Below are positions 31,307-37,656 of a stretch of DNA of 39,600 nt, piece after piece. The notes under the pieces were generated by a model that saw only the letters and a program-made list of their open reading frames with translations, made no database searches and was not told where the DNA came from. A program made the translations under genes and the position numbers. Origin of the DNA: a virus; the IMG/VR virus record IMGVR_UViG_3300047176_000017, positions 1 through 39,600 of that record, one strand, 5' to 3'. How positions within the stretch are numbered: the stretch's first letter is position 1; every line of letters starts with the position of its first letter.

Positions 31307-32958
31307 CCTACAGCATCGTCAACCTGGGCCATCTTTCGGGCGGCAACCTCAGCTATGCGATGGCGGTCTCCGCCGATGGCACGACGGTAACCGGCTATGC
31401 CAACACAAGCACGGGCGGCGCCTCGCAAGCGTTCTACTGGACCTCCGGTTCGGGGATGGTCGGCATCGGCACGGTCAGCGGCCAGACCACGGCCGCCGGG
31501 CTGGCCCTGTCCGCGAACGGGTCTGTCATCGTCGGCGTGTCCGGCACGCACGGCTTCCGCTGGACCTCTGGCACCGGGATTGTCGATCTCGGCGTCAACA
31601 ACGTGCCGTTTTGCTGTTCGTCCGACGGCAGCACCGTCTACGGCAACAACATCTCGACCGGACAGGGGTTTGTCTGGACCTCGGGCAGCGGCGTGGTCGC
31701 CATCCCCGGACCAAGCGGGCTGTATGGCGCGGTCTGGCAACTCAACGGCTGCTCTGGCGACGGCATAACCACCGTCGGCTATTATTTCGATGGGTCCGGC
31801 GTCACCCACGCCTGCACCCGGACATCGGCCGGCGGCTTCGTCACCCTGGCCAACCTGCCGGGCGGCACATCAGCCGACAACAGCGTAGCCAACGGCATTT
31901 CCTCCGACGGGACGGTGATCTTCGGCTCGGACCAGTCGGTCGGCGAAGGCATCTGGACCAACGGCACGCCATCACTCACCGCGACCATCGCGCAAAACCC
32001 GCAATCCAATCCGGGTTATGCGGTCGGTGTCTGGGATCATCTGTCCTCGAACGGCTCTGTCATCGTTGCCAGCGGCTATCAGGCGCTGGTCAGCGGCAGC
32101 GTGCCCAATCTGGGCCTCGGCAACAGCAGCACCTTTGCCACCGGCGTGAACGGCGACGGTTCGGTGCTGGCCGGCGCGTCCTTCAATGCCAGCAATGTCT
32201 GCTATGCGGTGATCTGGACGAGCGCGACGCCGCCACCCAGCCAGGAAGCGACGGTTGCGGAATTGTTCTTCGCCGCCACCTCGGGCTTCGTCGATCTCAC
32301 CGTGCCGTCCAACCGGCGCCTGTTCATCTCGGCGGCCGGCGGCGCGGAAAACCTCGGCGCCAACGGCCAGGCGCCGTTCGGCGTGGTGCCGGCGGTGTTC
32401 CTCACCTCGAACGGCACACCCTCATCCTTTGCCGCCAATGCCGGGCGCGGCGGCGCGTTCGCGATCACCGGCGGCAGCCTCACGGCGGGCGGCTCGGCGC
32501 CACCCGGCTCATCGCAGACCGTGACGACGGAGCAGGTCAATTCCACCGGCCAGGGCGTGCTGGGCGACTATGCCTCGGGCAACCTCTATGCGTTCAACCC
32601 GAAAACCAAACTCGACAACGGCGTGCAACGCCGCTGGCTGCGCCGCTGGCGCGCCCTGCCCGGCGGCAACCCGTCCGCCAAGACCTTCGCCGCGCTGTGG
32701 GTGGATATGCAGACCGGTGCGGGCGTGCCGGAAGGCACCAACCCGCACGTCATGCTGCGCTGGTCGGACGATGGCGGGCACACATGGTCGGATCAACGCA
32801 TCGAGTCGGTGGGGCTTTTGGGTGTGACAGCGGCCACCGTGAAGTTCAATCGCCTCGGCACGACCAGAAGATTTGCTGCTTCAGACCGTATTTTCGAGTT
32901 GTCATCGGCGGATCAGTTCATGGTGGCCATTCTCGACGCAGGAGTGGATGTCACATGA
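31303..32958 (+). CDS. HAF-repeat propeller fused to the C-terminal stabilization-protein domain
   Basis: 551 residues, ATGA overlap with the preceding gene. Residues 1-305 hold seven HAF-type motifs (AVSADGTTVTG at 21, ALSANGSVIVG at 68, then near 103, 149, 198, 246 and 281), which should fold as a seven-bladed propeller. Residues about 310-415 are a Gly-rich beta domain. From about 417 (GVLGDYASGNLYAFNPK) to 551 (NPHVMLRWSDDGGHTWSDQR, FMVAILDAGVDV) the sequence matches the C-terminal region of gp10-like stabilization proteins, the part missing upstream. It is likely that the two products assemble together in the tail. Confidence 0.7.
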   Translation: MTYSIVNLGHLSGGNLSYAMAVSADGTTVTGYANTSTGGASQAFYWTSGSGMVGIGTVSGQTTAAGLALSANGSVIVGVSGTHGFRWTSGTGIVDLGVNNVPFCCSSDGSTVYGNNISTGQGFVWTSGSGVVAIPGPSGLYGAVWQLNGCSGDGITTVGYYFDGSGVTHACTRTSAGGFVTLANLPGGTSADNSVANGISSDGTVIFGSDQSVGEGIWTNGTPSLTATIAQNPQSNPGYAVGVWDHLSSNGSVIVASGYQALVSGSVPNLGLGNSSTFATGVNGDGSVLAGASFNASNVCYAVIWTSATPPPSQEATVAELFFAATSGFVDLTVPSNRRLFISAAGGAENLGANGQAPFGVVPAVFLTSNGTPSSFAANAGRGGAFAITGGSLTAGGSAPPGSSQTVTTEQVNSTGQGVLGDYASGNLYAFNPKTKLDNGVQRRWLRRWRALPGGNPSAKTFAALWVDMQTGAGVPEGTNPHVMLRWSDDGGHTWSDQRIESVGLLGVTAATVKFNRLGTTRRFAASDRIFELSSADQFMVAILDAGVDVT

Positions 32959-33545
32959 AGTCAAAGCCGTTTCTCATCACCGGGCTGCCTCGCTCGCGAA
33001 CCGCCTGGATGGCGGCGGCAGCGCTGAATGACGTCTCGATCTGCGTGCATGAACCGCTGCGCAGCGCCGAACGATGGGAAGACGTGTTCACGACGGTGTG
33101 GAACATGAGCGGATTTCGCTATCTTGGCGTGTCCGATCACGGCATGGGCTTTCACCTGCCCGAGATCATGAACCGGCTCGCGCCGCAAACCCTGATCATC
33201 CAGCGGCCGATCCGGGAGGTGGAAGCCTCGCTGCGGCGGCTGCGCTTGCCCGACAGCAATATCTGCGAGCTTCTGCAAGGCGTTCTCGACTCGGTGCATC
33301 ACCATGCAATCATGCGCGTGGCGTATGATGATCTCTGCAATACCGCCACCGTGGCGCGGTGCCTGCGGCATCTGATGCCGGATGCCAGCATTTCCTGGGA
33401 CCGCATCCGCAACCTGCAACGGCTGAACATCCAGGCGCACGATATCGGCGCGGTGATCACCGACGGTATCACGCGCGGCCGGAAACGCGACGTGTGCAAG
33501 CTGATCCCGCCGCATCTCGTTGAACAGTTCCGCCTGCTGGCATGA
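32955..33545 (+). CDS. Sulfotransferase-like P-loop protein
   Basis: 196 residues, ATGA overlap on both sides. The N-terminal FLITGLPRSRTAW contains a GLPRSRT loop (10-16) like the 5'-phosphosulfate-binding loop of PAPS sulfotransferases. IIQRPIREVEASLRRL (R84, S92) resembles the 3'-phosphate-binding R...S motif. Shorter than typical cellular sulfotransferases (about 250-300 aa). It sits inside the tail-gene operon, so it could sulfate a host surface glycan or a virion protein. Substrate unknown. Confidence 0.6.
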   Translation: MKSKPFLITGLPRSRTAWMAAAALNDVSICVHEPLRSAERWEDVFTTVWNMSGFRYLGVSDHGMGFHLPEIMNRLAPQTLIIQRPIREVEASLRRLRLPDSNICELLQGVLDSVHHHAIMRVAYDDLCNTATVARCLRHLMPDASISWDRIRNLQRLNIQAHDIGAVITDGITRGRKRDVCKLIPPHLVEQFRLLA

Positions 33546-34315
33546 CCATCAAACCGATCATCCTCGCCCCGCGCGAACAGTTCACCGACAAGGACGGCAA
33601 CATCGCGCGTTCCTGGTGGCGGGCGCTGAATACGCTTTTCAACAATTCCGGGACCCTCGCCTCGCCGCTGGTGACCACCGCAAGTGCGGTGCTGTCGGCG
33701 GCGGATCTGAGCAGCGGCGGGACAATCTCCGCACCCGACATGCCGGCGGAGACGCTGCTGGGCAATGCCACCGCTACCGCCGCGCAGCCGGGAACGGTCG
33801 AGGTCGGATCGTCGCTGGCGTTCAACAGCGGCACGATCAATCTGGCAAGCCTCCCGGCAGGCACCTTGCTGGGCAATGGCGGTTCGCTGGCGGCGGTCCC
33901 CAGCGAGGTGGCGATCGGCAGCAACCTCACGCTGGCGAGCGGCACGCTGTCCGTGTCAGACAGCATCGATACGACCTATGCCTATACGATCCGGGATACG
34001 CGCGGGCAGGTGAACGACGCCACCGCACTGGCCAACGAGGCGCTGACGCTGGCCGTGCTCGGGGGATCAGGAACATCGGGCGGCGCAGGCACCATCACCG
34101 TGGCGGCCGATAGCCTGTTCGGCAATGCCGGGACGGTTGCCGCAGCCGGGCAAAGCATATCGGTCGGCTACGGCCTCACCCTGACAACGCTGGGCACCCT
34201 GGCAATCAATCCGCTGACCGCGCCGATCTGGGCGCCGCTGGTCAATGGCGACCTGCCAGGCCCCACCCTCATCGCCGATCCGCTCGGCCAGTGCATCATG
34301 GTTGAAATCCGATGA
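33542..34315 (+). CDS. Tail fibre/needle-like protein
   Basis: 257 residues. The N-terminus PREQFTDKDGNIARSWWRAL is the common phage fibre/needle opening (PF-D--G-ISR-WxRF type). The middle has repeated LLGN and SGT(I/L) strands (AETLLGNATATAAQPGTVEV, AGTLLGNGGSLAAVPSEVAI). The C-terminus NPLTAPIWAPLVNGDLPG, then IADPLGQCIMVEIR, is typical of trimeric fibre ends. Coupled by ATGA on both sides. Confidence 0.7.
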   Translation: MTIKPIILAPREQFTDKDGNIARSWWRALNTLFNNSGTLASPLVTTASAVLSAADLSSGGTISAPDMPAETLLGNATATAAQPGTVEVGSSLAFNSGTINLASLPAGTLLGNGGSLAAVPSEVAIGSNLTLASGTLSVSDSIDTTYAYTIRDTRGQVNDATALANEALTLAVLGGSGTSGGAGTITVAADSLFGNAGTVAAAGQSISVGYGLTLTTLGTLAINPLTAPIWAPLVNGDLPGPTLIADPLGQCIMVEIR

Positions 34316-35649
34316 CATCATCCATCCTCACCGACTATCTCGGCCAGGGTTTGGCATCGGCGCGGCCGACCACGCCGCCGATCGCAACCACCGCACTGGC
34401 GCTTTACTACGCCGACGATACCGGCGTGCTGTCGCTGTGGGATACCCAAACCAGCGCCTGGGTGACCGTGGTAGGCGGCGGCACGGCATTGAGCGCGGTG
34501 GGAACCGGCCTGACCATCACCTCGCCCGGCACCGTGGCCCTCGATCCGCTGGGCACCGGGCTTTCGATCAGCGGCGGGACGATCAACGCGCAATGGTCGG
34601 GCGGGGCAATCACCACCGTCGGCCCTGGACTGCACACCGCATCGAACACCCTGGCGGCGAACTGGAACGGCGGCACGGTCAACGCGCTGGGCACCGGGCT
34701 TGCGATCTCCGGCGGATCACTGGTGCCGAACTGGGAAGCCGGCACCATCACCACCGTGGGTGCGGGGCTGTTCACGTCCGCCAACACCCTCGAAGCGAAC
34801 TGGAACGGCGGCACGGTGACCACGCTGGGCAGCGGTCTGTCGCTGACCGGTGGCACGCTGATCGCCACGGGCGGCGGCGGCGGCGGGGTTTCGACCATCG
34901 TGGCTGGCGGGGGCCTGACGGGTGGCACGATCACCACCTCGGGCACCATCGCGGCGAACTGGAACGGCGGGACGGTGACATCGCTGGGTTCGGGGCTGAC
35001 GCTGTCGGGCGGCACCCTGTCGGCATCGGGCGGCGGCGGCACCACGCTGCCGTTCTTCAACATCGCCGCCGGCGTGCCCTCGCTGTCTTCCTTCACCCAG
35101 GTCAACGTCTCCGGCACGACCTCGATTGCGCAGTCCTCGACCGAAAAGGTCATCACCCTGAGCGACACCGGGGCCAACTTGTTCGATCTACGGGGAATTA
35201 CGTACCCAGCCCCGTCAACGCCGTACCGGATTGCCATGCTTGTGTGCGACGATCCCGGCATTACCCCACAGCGCGGTCTGGTCTGGGGTTTCAGCGACGG
35301 CACGAAATATCAGGTCCTGTATCGGTTCAATTCGAGCAGCGGGCTGTATCTGGTCGATTTCAGCGACGCCAATACCGAAGCCGGCGCCAGTTCGCAGCCT
35401 TCGCCGCCGGTGTTCACGGGCGGCGCGCAAATCTGGCTCGGCTGCCACAATGACGGAACCAACATCTATTACGAAATGAGCACCGACGGCGTGGTGTGGT
35501 CGACGATCTATTCGACCACGATCGCGGGCAATTACATCACCACCATTGCCAGCGTGTTTGTCGGGATCTCGCCGCAATCGACCGCGACGCCGTCGGCATT
35601 TTCAATCCAGTGCTTCGACCCCAACGGCTTGACCAGAGCCTTCACCTGA
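34312..35649 (+). CDS. Tail fibre with 23-residue repeats and lectin-like C-terminus
   Basis: 445 residues. N-terminal domain (LYYADDTGVLSLWDTQTSAW) is a fibre base type. Residues 93-238 hold 23-residue repeats with W-x-G-G-(T/A)-(V/I) cores (ANWNGGTVTTLGSGLSLTGG): W at 95, 118, 141, 164, then one displaced copy at 217. From about 246 to the end a jelly-roll/lectin-like domain (LVWGFSDGTKYQVLYRFN, GGAQIWLGCHNDGTNIYYEM) is likely the receptor-contact part. Confidence 0.75.
   Translation: MTSSILTDYLGQGLASARPTTPPIATTALALYYADDTGVLSLWDTQTSAWVTVVGGGTALSAVGTGLTITSPGTVALDPLGTGLSISGGTINAQWSGGAITTVGPGLHTASNTLAANWNGGTVNALGTGLAISGGSLVPNWEAGTITTVGAGLFTSANTLEANWNGGTVTTLGSGLSLTGGTLIATGGGGGGVSTIVAGGGLTGGTITTSGTIAANWNGGTVTSLGSGLTLSGGTLSASGGGGTTLPFFNIAAGVPSLSSFTQVNVSGTTSIAQSSTEKVITLSDTGANLFDLRGITYPAPSTPYRIAMLVCDDPGITPQRGLVWGFSDGTKYQVLYRFNSSSGLYLVDFSDANTEAGASSQPSPPVFTGGAQIWLGCHNDGTNIYYEMSTDGVVWSTIYSTTIAGNYITTIASVFVGISPQSTATPSAFSIQCFDPNGLTRAFT
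34588..35025 (+). repeat. 23-residue (69-bp) coding repeats
   Basis: Four adjacent copies with the invariant core W-N/S/E-x-G-T/A-V/I, then a fifth copy displaced by a Gly-rich segment (VAGGGLTGGTITTSGTIA). The nucleotide sequence is also partly conserved (GCGAACTGGAACGGCGGCAC in three copies). Confidence 0.75.
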
Positions 35650-35665
35650 CGCGAGAGACACAGCC

Positions 35666-36007
35666 ATGAGCGTGCAAGTCATTCAGATGTTTACGCCGAC
35701 GGTGCTGACCACCTCGGCGGCGACGCTGTACACGGTCTCGACTGGCAGCGCGGCCTCGGTGCTGGCGCGCGGGCGCATCCGCTTCACCAACACCACGGCG
35801 GTGGCCGCAACCGTCACGGCTTACGGTGTGCCATCCGCCGGCACGGCTGGATCGGGCAACAATTTCTGCCCGACCTTGTCTGTGCCGGCTTACTCGAACC
35901 TCGATGTCGACGTGCCGGTGATCGGTGAAGGCGGGTTCATTCAGGCGCTGGCCTCGGCGGGGACGACAGTGACCGCGCACGCTATGGATGGGGTGCTGTT
36001 CAGCTAA
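35666..36007 (+). CDS. Small beta-rich virion structural protein
   Basis: 113 residues, GAGAG upstream. All-beta character (FTPTVLTTSAATLYTVSTGS, RGRIRFTNTTAVAATVTAYG) with no helix, as in small phage fibre-cap or decoration proteins. Its TAA overlaps the stop of the convergent minus-strand gene by bases 36004-36007. Confidence 0.6.
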   Translation: MSVQVIQMFTPTVLTTSAATLYTVSTGSAASVLARGRIRFTNTTAVAATVTAYGVPSAGTAGSGNNFCPTLSVPAYSNLDVDVPVIGEGGFIQALASAGTTVTAHAMDGVLFS

Positions 36008-36111
36008 AGACGGTAAACCAGCACCAACTCGACCACCGACAAAAGCAAGCTGATCGCGCACATCCAGATGCAGTAATTCAGCTTGCGGATGGTTTTGTCC
36101 GTCTCGGCCAT
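36004..36111 (-). CDS. Tiny membrane protein, 35 aa
   Basis: Minus strand, ATG at 36111 overlapping the stop of the 37-residue gene upstream. Basic N-terminus (MAETDKTIRKLNYCIWMCA), then a hydrophobic helix (ISLLLSVVELVLVYRL). Single-pass. Ends by overlapping the rightward gene's stop. Holin/antiholin-like size, but not proof. Confidence 0.55.
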   Translation of the reverse strand: MAETDKTIRKLNYCIWMCAISLLLSVVELVLVYRL

Positions 36112-36224
36112 CAGATCGCGCCCGTCTTGATGGCGATCAGAACAAGCAGCCACACGATCGCGCTGCCTTCCACGGCCAGAAGACCCATCAGCACCGGAAA
36201 CGCCCAGCGAGGGGCCGGCATCAT
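36111..36224 (-). CDS. Tiny membrane protein, 37 aa
   Basis: Minus strand, ATGA overlap with the coiled-coil gene. Sequence MMPAPRWAFPVLMGLLAVEG, then SAIVWLLVLIAIKTGAI: one helix-breaking middle and a strong C-terminal hydrophobic stretch. Probably one or two short membrane passes. Part of a three-gene leftward cassette. Confidence 0.55.
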   Translation of the reverse strand: MMPAPRWAFPVLMGLLAVEGSAIVWLLVLIAIKTGAI

Positions 36225-36568
36225 TTGCGCTTGGCTTTTTCCAGCGCGATCACGCGCGCTTCCAACTCGATATAGAGATTGAACAAACTCTTGGCTTGTT
36301 CGGCCAGCGGGAGGCTTTCACGGAGCGCATCCGGCGCCGTTTCTTCTGCGCTGTCGGCGTCACCAAAGCCCACGATTGTCTTAGCATCGAGGCGATCTTG
36401 AAGTCGGTCGATACGCGCCGTCAGATCGCGGCGGAATAAATTAACCTCAGCGGCAAGCTCGTCGAGTCTGTTAGCGTGAGCGACCCCCGAATTCACCACG
36501 GTGTTTCTCAGTCCCCTAAAATCGCGTCCTAGATCATCCAAAGCCGCCAGGATCAGATCGTCAGACAT
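36221..36568 (-). CDS. Coiled-coil protein of the minus-strand cassette
   Basis: 115 residues from ATG 36568, with GAGGGG 8 bases upstream on the minus strand (longer frames exist but lack a site). Heptad-rich (LDELAAEVNLFRRDLTARID, LFNLYIELEARVIALEKAKR). No membrane helix. It heads a leftward cassette with two tiny membrane proteins, inside an otherwise rightward structural region. Role unknown; lysis or exclusion accessory are options. Confidence 0.6.
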   Translation of the reverse strand: MSDDLILAALDDLGRDFRGLRNTVVNSGVAHANRLDELAAEVNLFRRDLTARIDRLQDRLDAKTIVGFGDADSAEETAPDALRESLPLAEQAKSLFNLYIELEARVIALEKAKRK

Positions 36569-36757
36569 CGCAATTCCCCTCTGTGTCGCCGTTTCGGTAA
36601 ACACATACACTGCGCGGCAGACAATCAGCAACCGCACAGGCCGGTGGTTTTGCAGCATCGTTGCCGATCACGCGGCCACGGTGCTACACAGGCGCCTCGA
36701 CCACACCGGCGTGGGACGTTCCGGGCATCTTCCGTTTCTGACAGCGCAATCGGCGCC
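36569..36757. other. Divergent intergenic region, 189 bases
   Basis: Between the leftward cassette and the rightward ejection gene. Expected to hold two opposing promoters. I see a weak leftward candidate (TTGCTG, 16 bases, TGTATG) and no convincing rightward one. No open frame of its own is credible here. Confidence 0.35.
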
Positions 36758-36771
36758 GGAGGTGTCCCATT
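36758..36771 (+). promoter_or_regulatory. Strong ribosome site preceding an ATT start
   Basis: GGAGGT (36758-36763) is followed after 5 bases by ATT (36769-36771). In this frame TGA ends at about 36741 upstream, and no ATG, GTG or TTG occurs until 37033, more than 260 bases downstream, although the frame between clearly encodes a typical N-terminus. Confidence 0.65.
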
Positions 36772-37656
36772 CCCTATCTTATCGCGTCCGGCATAGGCGC
36801 CGTCGGTTCGATCGCATCCGGGATCTTCGGCGCCGGCGCCGAAAGCAAAGCCGCGAAAGCCGAGGAACAGGCGTTTCGCGAGGCAACGAACCTCGAAGAG
36901 CAAAATTACGCCACGGCGCAACAAGCCTATGCGCCGTATCAAGCCGCCGGCACCAACGCGCTGGCGCAAATCCAGAAGCTGCTGAACATCGGACCCGGCA
37001 CCGCAGGCAACGCGACCGATCCCATCCTGCAAATGCTGGGCATCGGCGGCGGCGGTGCGGGCATCAACCCGGCCACATTCCAGGCATCACCCGGTTACCA
37101 GTACGCCTTGCAGCAGGGCACGCAGGCGGTGAACAACGCCGCCGCGACCGGTGGCGGGGTGGGCGGCAACGCGCTCAAGCAGTTGCAGGCCACTGGCCAG
37201 GGCCTCGCCAATCAGAACTTCACCAACTATCTCAACAGCGCCAGCGGCGCGTTCCAGGGGCTTCTCGGAAACCTCGGCGGTCTGGTTTCCACCGGCCAGA
37301 ACGCCACCAACTCGATTTCCAGCCTCGGTGCCAACGTCGCCAAACAGGCGGGTGCCAACGCCATCGGCGCCGGCGAGGCGCAAGGCTCGGGCATCGTCGG
37401 TTCGTCCAATGCGCTGTGGGGTGGCATTACCAACGCGCTGAACAACATCGGCGGCGGGCTGACCGGCGGACCTGGCACCGGCGGGGCTCCTAACGGCGGC
37501 GGCGGCGTCAATGCGCTGCTGTATGCGCTGATGAACCAAGGCGGAGCGCCCATTCCAGGCCAGCCAAGCGCCTATGCCGGGCAGATGGTCGATACCTCCG
37601 GCTGGGGTGCGCCGGTGGGGCCGAACAACATTCCGGCCACCGTCTGGAATAACTGA
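36769..37656 (+). CDS. gp7-like DNA-ejection protein, ATT start
   Basis: 295 residues if initiated at ATT 36769. Hydrophobic, Gly/Ala-rich N-terminus (PYLIASGIGAVGSIASGIFG) followed by helical KAAKAEEQAFREATNLEEQN and APYQAAGTNALAQIQKLL. Then FQASPGYQYALQQGTQAVNN and NALKQLQATGQGLANQNFTN, the well-known pattern of P22 gp7-type ejection proteins. These leave the virion with the DNA and help form a transfer path through the envelope. The ATG at 37033 would remove the conserved N-terminus. The next gene overlaps its stop (TGATG). Confidence 0.8.
   Translation: MPYLIASGIGAVGSIASGIFGAGAESKAAKAEEQAFREATNLEEQNYATAQQAYAPYQAAGTNALAQIQKLLNIGPGTAGNATDPILQMLGIGGGGAGINPATFQASPGYQYALQQGTQAVNNAAATGGGVGGNALKQLQATGQGLANQNFTNYLNSASGAFQGLLGNLGGLVSTGQNATNSISSLGANVAKQAGANAIGAGEAQGSGIVGSSNALWGGITNALNNIGGGLTGGPGTGGAPNGGGGVNALLYALMNQGGAPIPGQPSAYAGQMVDTSGWGAPVGPNNIPATVWNN

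Noticed and set aside
31254-33545. 763-codon reading frame running through the HAF gene into the sulfotransferase-like gene
   Set aside because: Its first part is Arg/His-rich and is a frame shadow of the HAF gene. Only the last 196 codons from ATG 32955 look genuine.
36501-37493. 330-codon plus-strand frame over the cassette and ejection gene
   Set aside because: Very Arg-rich shadow; the real frame is the ATT-started gp7-like gene.
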